64,000 bases of DNA from Lojkania enalia (taxonomy: Eukaryota; Ascomycota; Dothideomycetes; Pleosporales), in assembly GCA_010094045.1 (NCBI GenBank), contig ML986618.1:62001-126000 (forward strand), read 5' to 3'. Of this stretch, positions 34,313 to 46,368 are shown in pieces. Both the position numbers and the translations under genes were made by a program. Positions within the stretch are counted from its first letter, which is position 1. Every line of letters starts with the position of its first letter. The notes below the pieces were generated by a model. It was not told the origin of the DNA and did not search any database. It was given only the letters and a program-made list of their open reading frames with translations.

Positions 34313-35072
34313 GCGGGTATCCAAGATGGTAGGTGGGAGCTGATGGATTTCGACACGGAAGTTTGATTGGGATTACTAGGGGCATGGCATGTATGGAGAA
34401 ATCAAGGTCTGGGAAATATATCTATGGATATATCGAATATTCTGGATGATTGTAGAAATGTCATTTGTCTTATGTCGAGTCGCAATTCTCACACAAACAC
34501 GTTTTCTTAGACATGCTAATACAAATATCTCACATGCATTCCTAACCTCACTACCCGCCTCAAAAAATCCACATCTAACAATTTATATCAACAGTCTTTC
34601 AACTCACTCACTTTCCAGAAAAGATGAATGTAAAAAACAACTACTTAGGGTCATAAGCCACCTACCATATGCTACATTCACTACTTATACCATCCAGAAC
34701 CAACACCATTATCACCGCTCCAGAACTCTACTTCACACACAAGGTGGGGTGGGGATCAAAGCTCGCACCTTAACAACCACCAAAAACGAAGATCCCAAAT
34801 AAATTTGTTCATACTGGTACATGATATACGTAATGAGGGTAATGTGGGGTATTGAACATGCAGATTCGACTAGCGAATCCAACGACGACAAAGCAAAACA
34901 TCCCATGTATTCATTCATAATACAAATTCCGGGTTTCGAGGCTGCTTGAGCCAAGGAGAGGACACATATCCATATAGACTAGGCCATGTCGTTGCATAGT
35001 TTCCATGCTAGAGGCCTGACGACTGCTTGTGACACGCTTTCTTCTTCCCGACACTGCTTGATTAACATCTTC
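34313..35072. other. gap without a supported gene
   Basis: Contains the 3' side of the secreted protein gene and the 3' side of the convergent repeat-protein gene. The open frame at 34389-34802 has the composition of AT-rich non-coding DNA. Confidence 0.5.
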
Positions 35073-38000
35073 TTACAACTCATCTCTCACTTTCTGAGTT
35101 GCTTCATTAACGACGCTCGACGCACCGCTTGTAGCCTCCTCAACCGTCTTGGCGGCATTCGCGTACATCTCGTTGATCCTCGAGTTGGCTGCATCGAGGG
35201 CGACTGCTAGTCTGCTCCTCGCACTCTCAATTGCCCCTTGCTCTGGTCCGTAGACAGCTGAGCTGATTGCTGAAGCAGCATCCGCCGCTTTCTTGCTAGC
35301 CGCCGAAGATACTGAGCTGTACACGCTCTCGGCGCCGCTTGTAACGGACGCGGCGAATGGGGCTGTAGACGGTGGCCCATAAATCGCTTCGCTAATAGCA
35401 GCTTGTGCACTTCCAGCAATCGCAGCAAAACTATCTTGGACTTGCTGAGTCCCATAGATGGCCTCGCTGGCTTTCGACTGAATCAAAGAGTAAGCACTAG
35501 CAACCGACTCGCTAGCCTCTTCAACTTTTCCCTTGGGAGTTCCATAGACCGCAATAGATGCACTCTCCATAGCCGATTCAATCTGTTCGCTAGCTTGGCT
35601 GAGGATAGTCTCGATGGCGGGAGGCGGAGTGAAAACGGAGCCGACGACCGATTCCACATACGCTGTTGCGGACTCGTAACTCTCGCTAGCATAGGAGCTG
35701 GCGGCCTGGACAGCGTCCGGAAGGCCAGTATAGTACGCAGACGAAAATCTACTTAAAACGCTCTCGGTGAAATCAGGCTCTTTACCAACGACTAACTCTG
35801 AAATGAGGGCGCTGACGGCGTCGTACTGTGCTACTACTTGAGCAGTAGCCTGCGCACCATAAGCACCAGCCTGTGAGTACACAGATTCAGTCCAGGGTGT
35901 CGGTGCTCCGTACACCTGCATGCTTAATCTCGCTATAAGCGCTTCCCAATTTTGGCTTGCTTGGGAGGCAGCTGATTCAGCCCAGGAAGTTTCCGTGCCG
36001 ATCAAAGACGAACTGATTTGGGAGGACAAAGAGTCGGCCACCTCGCCAATCTTTGATCCAATCGATTGAGGTGATGCAGACATATCAGACACCACTGATT
36101 CCGCTGACCCGGATGCCAAAGAAGCAACCGATTCGAAGGTTCCTTGGTGAGGGCCATAGACAGCCGTTGAGCAAGCGTCAAGGAACTCTGAATAACGTGC
36201 ATGAGCAAGCCCAACAGCTTCGTAATACTGTCGGCGAGCGCCTTCTAGAACTGGAGTTGGCTGAGACCTGAGTTGAGCTGATGCAGCGCTTAGAGCGCTG
36301 TCAAGGTTTGATGATGCAACTGAGGAGACTGATTCAAAGTAACCCTGGTTCGGCCCGGAGGCATAGCTTTTTACGGAGTCTGTATATTGTAGCGCTGCCT
36401 CAAGTCTTTGGCTTGCAGCTTCTACAGAATCAGAGTATGCTTTGTTAATCATTGATAGCAGAGTTTCATGGGCAGGCTTTGGTGTCCCTGAGATAAGCTC
36501 TTGAAGCTGAGACTTAGCGTTCGAAAACTGTTCGTTCGCGATGCTTATGGCTTCGTTGTAACGCGAATTAGCCTCAGTATGGACGGTCTTAATGATCGCG
36601 GTCGGAGTGGGTGTTCCATAGATTGCATAAGATGCTCTGTCCGATAAATAGTCAGTCTATTTCGAAACCATGTTTCGAGGATAAGGAACATACGCAGTGA
36701 CGGCCTGAGCAAATTTCTCGGAAGCAACGCTTGTCACACTTTCGATAGGCTGTTGTTCGGCGCCATACAACACGCTTGAAGCTGCTGCAACGGCTTTTTC
36801 ATATTTTTCACTTGCTAGTGAAGTGACTGACTCCACCGACCCTTGTGTCCTTGAAGGCTTAAGGAGGGCCTCGCTGATAATCTTGGTGAGTTCTGCCGCG
36901 CGATCCTCGGCATCCCCAACGATGCTCTGCATCTTCCGCGAGAAACTTTCAGTCTGATCATCGTCGATAATATCGTCAAGGACTATCTCTTTAGCCTCGG
37001 CAATTACCTGGGCCATTGCTCCTCCATAAACCTTCGGAGACTCAGTTGCTACTGATGCCATATCTTCGACCTTCTTCTCAGCTTGTTGGACTAGAGATTC
37101 AGTAGCCTGTGCGATGTCGGTGGCAACGCTTGGAATATGCGATTCACTCCCAATTGCGGATTGTAACGATGCTTCCGCCAATATCCCCTCGACATTAGAT
37201 ACGACACTATTTGAAGCAGTATTGTCCGAACTAGTCATGGATTCTGAGACTTTCGAAGAGCTATCAGCGACTTGGTCTTTCACGGCCGAGGCAATACTCC
37301 TGCTGGCTGGAGTGTCGGAACCCAGAATTGCTTCCGAAGCCTTTGAAGAAACGTCTTCGACGCTGCTGGCAACATTTTTTACTGCCTTGAACACTCGAAC
37401 AGGCACTTTTCGATCTGAAAAATCGTTAGTGGCATCGCCAGCCCAGATCTTCCACTTCGCAACCTCTTTCAATCTGACCAGCTCTTTGACCATGTCCGAT
37501 CCAACCCTCATGGCCTTGTCTTCGAGATTCTTTGCTTCTTCGTGGGCGATCCTTAGGCCCTCGTGCCTCGACCCGACGGCTGCGACTTCGTCTTTCCATT
37601 CTGTGAGAGTATGTCTTAGCTTGTGATAATTCTTCCAATCTTTATAGGTCACACCATCAGTCCACGCCCAGCGCATCCCCACCTCCTGAAGGCCTAAACT
37701 ATGAATACGCTCGAGGACAGCGAGAGTACTATCGACCGCTGCTCTTACAAAGTTATCAGTCTCCTGGTCGTAGTTCGCTTTCCATGTTCGAACAGCCTGA
37801 GCTTTCTCTTTGACTACGACCCCGAGCTCTCTAGTCTTTGCTAAGCATTTCGCATAAGCCGACTCCAACTCTTCCTCGGTTGACTCTTCGGAAACGGTTT
37901 GCACGGTTTCTTGAATAAAGCGCTTGAATTTTTCGATCGTGGATTTTGCAGCTTCCTCGAGTTGCACAACTAGGGCAGATCCGTGACCCCTTATACCGTT

Positions 38001-39416
38001 CTCGACTTGGCGACTAGTGATCTCTTCGACACGTTGCTCGAGATCCTCTGCCCCTTTATCAGCCGCTGTTGCAAATTTACTTTGCCACTTGCGAAGGTCA
38101 TTATTAAGACTCTCGCGCAGTTCTGCACCAGTGAGCTTCGGTTGGTCTGGGGCCGTGGCAGTCTTCACGTCAACTGCGTTTGATGTAGATGAAGAGTCGG
38201 CCGGCCAGAATTGATCGAAGACGTTCCAACCATAACCTGTAGCCGAACTTAACGAAGGGCTTGCAGTGGTAGAGACAAATTCTGTTGTAGAGAATGGCTC
38301 TGGAGAGACAGCCCTATAGCCTGTTAGTTTGAACTGTTACTATACTTGGGTTTCACGGTACTTACGTTTCAGACTCGACGACTTCAACTATAGATTCGAT
38401 CTTCTGCTGATCGTTGTACCTACCAAGTCGCTCGCGAATCCGGACTAATTGGGGCTCAACATTATCACCATAAAGAACCCTCACTTGGGGCCACAAGGTA
38501 CGCGTAAGAAAGGTCAACACGGTGTCCTTCGCATAACGAACGTAGGGAAAGACTATATGGGACACGACGTGATGGCCATGAATGTAAGCTTTATGCGAAT
38601 AAGGCAAGACTACTTCATAAGCCGGAAGGATCGTGAGGTGATAGATCTCGACAAGGCTTTCTTTCGTCTGGACATAGTGCGGCTCGAGGTTATCCGTCAA
38701 TTGTTTGACATAGGGGCCGAGATAAAGATCATATTGGCCTTTGACCTGGCCCTGAATATTCTGCAACTGAGGCCGGATAGACTTGTCCCACTCGGCTTCC
38801 AAAAAATTTTGTGCGCTCTCCACACGATGAGCACCGTACGTGGCGTACTTGTCCTTTGTAAAAGCCGCTAGAGGTGTATAAACTTGCGAGTCGAAATGGT
38901 CCACATAAGGCTGCAGCTTTTCAACCTGAGGAGCTAGGTATGCCTGATAGTATGGATCCACATATGGCGCGGCGTATGAACTGGCGTGCAGATAAGGACG
39001 GCAGATTCTCGGCGAAGCGTCGGATAAGTGCGAAAGAGAGGAAGGACATCGAAAAAATATAGTGATGAGAATATACCACGTGACTAATCTAGCGATGTGT
39101 CAGTATTCATCTTAGGCAGCTATGGGCCTCGCGGAATGGTCTTAGAGGAATAGCAATAATTATGTTTGATATGGCTTAAAAATCCCAACACCAAGCAGGG
39201 AGTCATGGTACTCGCGAACAGCGTGCAGTAAAAGCTTTCGTACCTTCCAGCGACGTTTATGAAGCTCGCAGTGATTGTCCTCCTCGGCGTTCCTCTCGTT
39301 GTCAACGACCGGGCTCCGGTGTTGGATATAGTGGATTTGTCCGCTTGACCGTTCATATGGCCGTTTGCCGTCGGCTTCTTGGGCTTCTTCGCCCTGCCAT
39401 TGCTCTGAGCGGCCAT
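35073..39416 (-). CDS. large repeat protein, probable single-pass ER membrane protein with C-terminal RDEL
   Basis: Four exons: 39416-39244, 39088-38366, 38313-36694 and 36636-35073. Introns are 155, 52 and 57 bp. The spliced frame gives 1359 residues. Residues 1-57 are basic and hydrophilic. A hydrophobic segment follows directly (LVTWYILITIFF). Next comes a Tyr/Pro-rich region (PYVDPYYQAYLAPQVEKLQPY), a helical region at about 300-480, and then an Ala/Ser-rich region with a repeated unit of about 40 residues whose core is ASx-x-VYG-x-P. At least eight such A/V/L-YG motifs occur. The last four residues are RDEL. Similar fungal proteins are sometimes named 'transcription factor hoxa13'; nothing here suggests a homeodomain, and the name is probably misleading. 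A membrane-anchored, amphipathic-helix protein in the ER lumen fits the sequence better. Confidence 0.7.
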
Positions 39417-40734
39417 TTTTGCGGCGCTCTGGGCCTGCGCTTGCGGCCTATATGGGCGGGCAGTCTGGGTTTGGTTGCTCGTGCGTTGATCAGTCTTGTT
39501 TGGCGGTGTAGATGGCCCGGACGTGTAGCTGCAGCAGGCGAGTCAGTCGAGCAATTCCTGAGAAAAGCGACGAAGGGATGGAGACGACGTACGATACCGA
39601 CCTGGGCTCTTCCGGTGGAACACGACGAAGTGCGGGTGCGGCGCCGATGAGGATGTTGATGGAACCAGGATAACAGGTCGTAGGAGCTCACAGGGATGAT
39701 GCAATGGCGCCCTACAACCGCTTAGCGCGAGTTCGCACCGCGGTCTCTCTGCTCCCAACCAGCTGCCAGCGCGCGCTACCGAGAATGGTGTGTGGTAAGC
39801 GGATAGATGATGGAATAGGACGGCGACCGAAAGGCCAGGAGTTCCAAGCATTTACTATGGCTCTGACGAGAAAACACTCGCATCCGTGCAAACCCGTCAT
39901 GAGACGGAGTGACCTCCTTCACGCTCAAAGGGGGCCGGCGCCTCAGGTTTCCCATCTGACTCCGCCAGTCCCCTGCACCACCCAGAAACTTCCCCACAAG
40001 CACATCGCCTCTCCCGAGGCCGTTACGTCGTGATGGAAGATCTGATAGAAGACCGCTTGCAACGGTGACAATGAGCCGCACACAATAGTCGCGAGAGTCT
40101 TTTGTTGTCTGCTCTTTGCTGCACCAACATTGGAACTTTCTCCAGCCCACAAGCAGCCCAGTGTAGCACACGCTTAGACTTGAAACTGTCTCACCTCCTA
40201 CAGCAGCCGTCGGGGAGTATTGATTTCCAGAACAAACTTCCGAACACCGTTGGCTCTGTCTCCCAAAAATTCCATTCAATATTGCTCAAAGCTATCCATC
40301 CATTCACACCTGGGCACCGGTCCCTGTCCCCTCCGCTGCGTGTGCACGTGTGCTTTCCCTGGCCCCGTGCCAAGACCAGCCTACAGCGACATCATCACTT
40401 CTCGCCGCCAACTGCGCTTCACTGCAATTCATCTCTCCTCCATACTTCCCACTCCCCCTCCGTCCCATCGCGCCTGCCGAATTTCACCCCTACCGTCCGT
40501 CTTCCTTTACCACCCGTGTACATTAATCTCGTCGCTGTATGCAAGTCACTCCGCTCCTTGACTCTCGGTTGGCTGCCAGCGTTGTCTTCGGATCGCCGTC
40601 TGCATTCACCCAATCCATGATTTCTTGAAATATCCCACGGCGGCATCCCCGCTCGCACGTAAAGACGTAACGACTGACCGCAGTATTACCCTCCCTATCA
40701 AACCTTCAGTAGCCCAACTCGCAATACCGCAATC
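39417..40734. promoter_or_regulatory. divergent promoter region
   Basis: 1.3 kb between the starts of the RDEL repeat protein (minus) and DOA10 (plus). Open frames here are shadows with skewed composition. The last 350 bp are pyrimidine-rich, as in leaders of filamentous fungi. No TATA box stands out. Confidence 0.4.
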
Positions 40735-43700
40735 ATGGCGGCCACCGCGGGCCCCGCGACCGGAACCCAGTTAGAGCACCCGAGCCCCCGATCGCATGAC
40801 AAGCCCAACGACGATGCCGATACCTGTCGAATATGTCGCGGAGAAGGCACAGCCGACGAGCCGCTGTTTTATCCTTGTAAATGTAGCGGCAGTATTAAGT
40901 TCGTCCACCAGGAGTGCCTCATGGAATGGTTATCGCATTCGCAAAAGAAGTACTGCGAACTATGCAAAACTTCTTTCCGCTTCACGAAACTATACCAACC
41001 CGGTATGCCGAGTCGCATCCCAACCTCGGTATTTCTGCGCCGCGCCGGTGTGCATGTTTTGAAGATGTTTATGACATGGTGTCGAGCCGTTGTTGTAGCA
41101 TCAGTCTGGCTTGTCCTATTACCTTGGTGCATGCGCGTGGTATGGCGCAGTCTATTCTGGGTCGGAGATGGAGGTTGGTCCCGGGACCTCTATTCGGACG
41201 AACCAACCGACCCGGGCTCGCGGATTGCACAGCCGTGGAACGTAGACATTGTTAGGTCTGCTCTCGAATCTGCTAGGGCCGCCAACACGTCTCTTCCCCT
41301 TCCAAGTTTCATCATGCCCTTTTCTCAGACTCTAAATATGAGCGCCAGCGAGCCAGTAGTGTGGACCTTATTGAAGCGCTTCTTCTTCGGCCTATCTTAT
41401 CCGCTGACCGAATTTCCCTTTACCGAGGGTGGCAATGGCACTAGTCTCAATGCTACAATTGACTCGATTGGAACCAGGAGCCCTTCTCTCCTCTCCGATG
41501 TATCATTCTTCAATTGGCTTCCTTCGCAGGCTGCTAATGGATTTCTTATTGATGTACTTGAAGGCCAGATAATAACGCTACTCGTAGTGGTTGCTTTTAT
41601 TCTAATATTCCTCATCCGAGAGTGGGTTGTTCAGCAGCAGCCCGTCATAAATATGGTAGCTCTCGACAACGATCATATGGGAGAAAGGGCGGAAGATCAT
41701 GAAGAACCGGAGCCAGTGGACGACACCGAAAGTGAAAATGGGACGGACGAAGATGGGGAGCGCATTTATCAATATGTGCCCCCTGACGCAACCCAGAATC
41801 CGGCGCAACCCCCCGATGAGCTCACGGACAACTTTCCAGTTCCAACTACACAACCTCGTTACCGTCGATCTTCTTCTACAAGAAGGACAAACCAGGCTAT
41901 ATACCGGATGTGGCGTAATAGTGAGGAGATTCCGGACGATCTTCGTCAGGCCATGCAAGAAGGATCCACCACAGAAATCGCAAGAATCATTGAGAGAATG
42001 CCGGTCGAAGAGTCCATCAAACTTAAAGAGCAGCTCATCAAGCTTACCGAGCGCATCACTTCTGGAGACTCGGACGTATTCGATGATGAACACTACGATT
42101 CAAATGATCAAAACGAGAATGAGCATGACGGGGCTAAAGAGCCGATTGCAAGCAGCTCTCAGGTTTTTCCCGCACGATCCAGCAGCTTGCCACAGTATAT
42201 TGCAAATGAGGATGAAATTGCTCTCCCAGCGCCGCCAAGCCCTCTGCAACGCTCTAACATGCCTGCTAGAAGTCAATCTTCACTTGCTACTGATGTCCAG
42301 CGTCATCTCGAAGAAAAAAGTACTTGGTCGTTCGCAAATGCCCCTCAAAATACCGAAGACGTACAACAACAACCTCAACAAGAGCATGCGCCTATTATAT
42401 GGGATCATGAGGAGGATGCCAGCGGCCCAGCATCGAAGGGAAAAGAAGTCTTGTCAGATCCAGAGCAAGGCAGCGACCACAGCAGCGATAGCTGGCAACA
42501 AATTCCCGATATCATAGTAGATGAAATCACAAGCGTATCTGAAGAGATAGGGTTCTCGGCAAACAAGGGGAAAGCCAAAGCGTTAGGCGATGCTGCTGGG
42601 GACCCGCCAGATGACCAACACATAGGAACACCAGAAATGATCCCCGAACTATTCGACCCTTCGACATCGCACGGTAGCGAATCAGTCCCGAAAAAACATG
42701 GTGAGGAAGATATTGCCATAAGCGACCAGTCAGTGTGCGGTTCGGATTCGTACCGTCAAGAGTCAGACGTCGAAGGATCGCAACAAGCTACCGAATCTCA
42801 AGTCGAGCCTGAATTCAATCCTGGACAGGGACGGCCGATAGCTCAGCCCCCGCGAAGATTCTGGGACGTATTATTGGATTGGCTCTTTGGTGATGTCGCT
42901 CCCCACATCCAGGCTACTGAGAACGATGTAAATGATGAGCACATCGTTGAGGATCTCGCAGATGAGCCACCGTTTGTTCCCTTTCCCGTGAACGAGGTAC
43001 GAGGGCCCGGTAACCCGCCTATTCAGGACCCAGAAGTTGCCGCTGCTGCTGCCCAAGCTGGAATAGATTTGAACGACCAAGACGCCATCGACGACGCCGA
43101 AGATTTAGAGGGCATCATGGAGCTTATTGGTATGCAAGGCCCCCTTACCGGTCTTTTTCAAAACGCCATGTTCAGTGCTGTTTTGATCTCTGCAACCCTG
43201 GCCTGTGCCGTTTGGTTTCCATACCTATGGGGCAAGGTCGTTCTACTATTTGTGGGCAGTCCTGTCTCCATCTTTGTCAAACTTCCTCTACAATTTATCG
43301 CCGCCCTCGCCGACTTTATGGTTGATGCCGTCCTATACATCACGGCCGGCGCGGTGTTCTGGCTCGCGAAGTCTCTGCATATAGCCCTCAGAGTCTGCAC
43401 GTGGGGTAGTCTATTTGAGCACGCGGAGAAGCCAGTTCTTTCTGTGTCAGGGCCTGCGCGCTCCATTTTGGACAGTGCACTAGACCGCTTGCGGATACTG
43501 GCTGTGGAGTCTGTTCTCTTTCCCCATCCCGATTATTTCCGGCTTTCAATTAATTCTCACGCTTCTTTACGCACGATTCAAAATACGACATCTACCGCTT
43601 TCAATCAAACCAGCAATACGTTGGCATCGTTATGCGAAATTATCTCAGCAGACTCTTACAGAGAAATTGCTTTCCAGATACTTAGACATGCTTCCAAAGT

Positions 43701-45798
43701 TCTCACAGAGGGATTTGCTACGCTAAGAAATGCCACAACAAGTCTGGGTGCTTGGCTATGGAACTCAAAGTCATATAAAATCACGTTGGACTTCGGCATA
43801 GGTCAAAATGCTACAACTACTTACATCCCTTTGGAACAATGGACCGCAACAGACCGATTGATTGCTATCTTTGCTGGCTACGTCTTCTTTGCTATGGTTG
43901 GTGCGTTCTATCTCAAGCGGCTCTATCCAATCAGCACATCACCGCAGGGTCGAAGAATCGAAGGCATTATTGCCGACGTTTTACAACAAGCCGGAGGTGT
44001 GTTGAAAGTCATTCTGATCATCAGCATCGAAATGCTGGTCTTCCCGCTTTACTGTGGATTGCTCCTTGATATGGCCCTTCTTCCACTCTTCAAGAACGCA
44101 ACGCTATACACGAGGTGGCAATTTGCTCGAGAAAATCCTTGGACGTCTGGCTTCGTGCACTGGTTTGTCGGCACTTGCTACATGTTTCATTTCGCCCTGT
44201 TCGTGTCAATGTGCCGCAAAATTATGCGGAAAGGCGTTCTTTACTTTATTCGAGACCCGGATGATCCCACCTTCCATCCTGTCCGAGACGTCCTCGAGAG
44301 GAGCGTCAGCACCCAACTTCGAAAAATAGCATTTAGTGCTTTGGTGTACGGCGCCTTGGTTATCGTATGCTTAGGAGGTGTAGTCTGGGGTCTCAATCGA
44401 GCGACCAGCGACATCTTGCCAATCCATTGGACGTCTCATGCACCCTCTCTAGAGTTTCCACTCGACCTCTTGTTTTACAATTTCCTTACGCCACTCGTCG
44501 TAAAACTTTTCAAACCAGGTGATTCGCTACATGTTATATATCGCTGGTGGTTCAAGAGCTGTGCTGGAGTACTTCGCCTATCCAATTTCCTTTTCGGTGA
44601 AAAGGTCAAGGAGGAGGAAGGCCGCCATATCAGAAGGACTTGGTCAAGCTGGTTTGCAAGAGAGAAGGGCAATCCCGAGAAGCCCGTGATCGGGGAAGAT
44701 CGTCGAATTCTAGCAGAAGATCGTGGTACTCGGGTGTATTTCTTGTTCGATGGGAAATATGTCCGCGCTCCAGCTTCAGATCAGGTCCGGATTCCCAAAG
44801 GAGAAAAAGTCTTCGTTGAGGTTGACCGCAACAATAATCGCAAGGACGGGAAGCCTGAGGAAGAGGGCGTGCATAATTCGGATATGGTTACTATGGTTTA
44901 TATTCCGCCTTGGTTCAGGGTCCGCATCGCCCTATTCGTTCTCGCAATCTGGGCTTTTGCAGCCACAACCGGCATCGGCGTCACTATTGTTCCCCTTCTT
45001 TTTGGACGGTTCATTTTCTCTTTTGTGTTACCCACCTCGGTTGAGATGAACGATATTCACGCATTTTCTTTAGGTGCGTATGCCTTGGGGACTATCACAT
45101 ATGGGATTTGCCAATTGTATAAGTGTGCATCCACCTTTCACCGTCCCCTACATTCACCGGTTTCCGCTCTCTGGACGGTTGCAACGACTGTCTCCAGATT
45201 TGGCCTACGCATTCTCCGCTTCGGATACGTCTGGACTTGTCTAGTATTCGTGATACCATTCCTGTTTGCTCTCCTTCTTGAGCTCTACTTCCTAATTCCA
45301 TTACACGCCTACCTCGGTCCTCGCGAACCCCACGTAGTGCACGTCATTCAGGATTGGACCCTTGGATTCCTTTACGCTCGCCTCGCTGCGCGTATTGTTT
45401 TCTCAAACCGAGCCTCTCGTGCTGCGCGAGCCTTTAGTGCGGTCGTCGCTGATGGATATATGAATCCGAATGCTTGGCTTGCCACGCGCTGTTTCCTTCT
45501 ACCCGTACTCGCCATTTTCACAATCGCTATTACCGTACCATCCATTATGGCCTTCACCCTAAACCGCACCATTTGGATTGGAGCAAGCGATGTGACTAGG
45601 AGCCAAGTCTGGCGTTTTAGCTTTCCGCTACTTGGGCTTGGGGTGGTGGCTGTATGGGCCGGTAAAGAAGGCGTCAGTATGCTCAATAGGTGGAGGATGA
45701 TAGTAAGAGACGAGGTCTATTTGATCGGCGAGCGATTGCATAACTTTGGAGAAAGGAAAGCACCTGCAGCGTCAGGATGGGGTACTGTAAAGGCGTAA
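40735..45798 (+). CDS. DOA10: Doa10/Ssm4 (MARCH6/TEB4) ER-membrane E3 ubiquitin ligase
   Basis: 1687 residues, single exon. A RING-CH domain at about residues 31-81 (CRICRGEG ... CKCSGSIKFVHQECLMEWL ... CELC) shows the C4HC3 ligand order. Many hydrophobic segments follow, interrupted by a long acidic, low-complexity loop at about 310-720. The central membrane block (from about 800) and the C-terminal segments match the multi-pass layout of the family (14 in yeast). The C-terminal element reads YLIGERLHN, with Gly1665 and Asn1670 at the spacing of the pair shown to be essential in yeast Doa10 and human MARCH6. Doa10 ubiquitinates misfolded proteins with cytosolic or membrane degrons at the ER and inner nuclear membrane, with Ubc6 and Ubc7. 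Length is larger than yeast (1319), normal for filamentous fungi. Confidence 0.96.
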   Translation: MAATAGPATGTQLEHPSPRSHDKPNDDADTCRICRGEGTADEPLFYPCKCSGSIKFVHQECLMEWLSHSQKKYCELCKTSFRFTKLYQPGMPSRIPTSVFLRRAGVHVLKMFMTWCRAVVVASVWLVLLPWCMRVVWRSLFWVGDGGWSRDLYSDEPTDPGSRIAQPWNVDIVRSALESARAANTSLPLPSFIMPFSQTLNMSASEPVVWTLLKRFFFGLSYPLTEFPFTEGGNGTSLNATIDSIGTRSPSLLSDVSFFNWLPSQAANGFLIDVLEGQIITLLVVVAFILIFLIREWVVQQQPVINMVALDNDHMGERAEDHEEPEPVDDTESENGTDEDGERIYQYVPPDATQNPAQPPDELTDNFPVPTTQPRYRRSSSTRRTNQAIYRMWRNSEEIPDDLRQAMQEGSTTEIARIIERMPVEESIKLKEQLIKLTERITSGDSDVFDDEHYDSNDQNENEHDGAKEPIASSSQVFPARSSSLPQYIANEDEIALPAPPSPLQRSNMPARSQSSLATDVQRHLEEKSTWSFANAPQNTEDVQQQPQQEHAPIIWDHEEDASGPASKGKEVLSDPEQGSDHSSDSWQQIPDIIVDEITSVSEEIGFSANKGKAKALGDAAGDPPDDQHIGTPEMIPELFDPSTSHGSESVPKKHGEEDIAISDQSVCGSDSYRQESDVEGSQQATESQVEPEFNPGQGRPIAQPPRRFWDVLLDWLFGDVAPHIQATENDVNDEHIVEDLADEPPFVPFPVNEVRGPGNPPIQDPEVAAAAAQAGIDLNDQDAIDDAEDLEGIMELIGMQGPLTGLFQNAMFSAVLISATLACAVWFPYLWGKVVLLFVGSPVSIFVKLPLQFIAALADFMVDAVLYITAGAVFWLAKSLHIALRVCTWGSLFEHAEKPVLSVSGPARSILDSALDRLRILAVESVLFPHPDYFRLSINSHASLRTIQNTTSTAFNQTSNTLASLCEIISADSYREIAFQILRHASKVLTEGFATLRNATTSLGAWLWNSKSYKITLDFGIGQNATTTYIPLEQWTATDRLIAIFAGYVFFAMVGAFYLKRLYPISTSPQGRRIEGIIADVLQQAGGVLKVILIISIEMLVFPLYCGLLLDMALLPLFKNATLYTRWQFARENPWTSGFVHWFVGTCYMFHFALFVSMCRKIMRKGVLYFIRDPDDPTFHPVRDVLERSVSTQLRKIAFSALVYGALVIVCLGGVVWGLNRATSDILPIHWTSHAPSLEFPLDLLFYNFLTPLVVKLFKPGDSLHVIYRWWFKSCAGVLRLSNFLFGEKVKEEEGRHIRRTWSSWFAREKGNPEKPVIGEDRRILAEDRGTRVYFLFDGKYVRAPASDQVRIPKGEKVFVEVDRNNNRKDGKPEEEGVHNSDMVTMVYIPPWFRVRIALFVLAIWAFAATTGIGVTIVPLLFGRFIFSFVLPTSVEMNDIHAFSLGAYALGTITYGICQLYKCASTFHRPLHSPVSALWTVATTVSRFGLRILRFGYVWTCLVFVIPFLFALLLELYFLIPLHAYLGPREPHVVHVIQDWTLGFLYARLAARIVFSNRASRAARAFSAVVADGYMNPNAWLATRCFLLPVLAIFTIAITVPSIMAFTLNRTIWIGASDVTRSQVWRFSFPLLGLGVVAVWAGKEGVSMLNRWRMIVRDEVYLIGERLHNFGERKAPAASGWGTVKA

Positions 45799-46368
45799 CT
45801 TGGCGTTCATGTAGCTGAAAAGGTAGGATTTTCGGGCATATCTAGGAGTTCAGTAAGCATCAAGATGGTACAATGGGTTGTGCATGAAGGATATCCCTGG
45901 CTTTTGTGATATTATTACGCTCTCACGAGAGGAAACTGTACATGCTGATGCCCCACAAATAGTGATTACCGTAGCTATCCCCAAGATAAAAGATTTCAAT
46001 TTTCATTGATGCCTTCCCACCTTGATGTGTAGAGCACCCTAGCCTCTCCCATCTTTTGTAGTATGCGGTCCAATTCGGCCCCAAGCCCGCAAAACCACCA
46101 CCACCCTCACTCTATTATACATCACTTTTACTATCAACTACTTGATATGCGTACGCCCTCAGAGTCGGCATTTCGCATTTGCGTGGGGGCTTTAGCTGTC
46201 TTCTGCTGACGTAGAAGTCTCATGTGCAACCGGATACTGTAGTTGGCAATGACCACAGCAACCATAAATGTCTGCTATAGGCTCCGCCGCGCTCCAAGAC
46301 ATGCGAGGCCTTAAGCAATAAACCCATCGACCCCAAGAAATATCAGACCCTCTAATCCGTCCTTCTCT
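45799..46368. other. convergent intergenic region
   Basis: 3' flanks of DOA10 and TRS20; no gene seen. Confidence 0.5.

Noticed and set aside
34389..34802. 137-codon plus-strand frame
   Set aside because: AT-rich 3' flanking DNA between two convergent genes; no domain.
37114..37626. 170-codon plus-strand frame
   Set aside because: Antisense shadow of the large repeat protein.
41602..42517. Long frames in other phases of DOA10 (163 and 272 codons)
   Set aside because: Shadows inside the acidic loop of DOA10, whose own frame is uninterrupted for 1687 codons.
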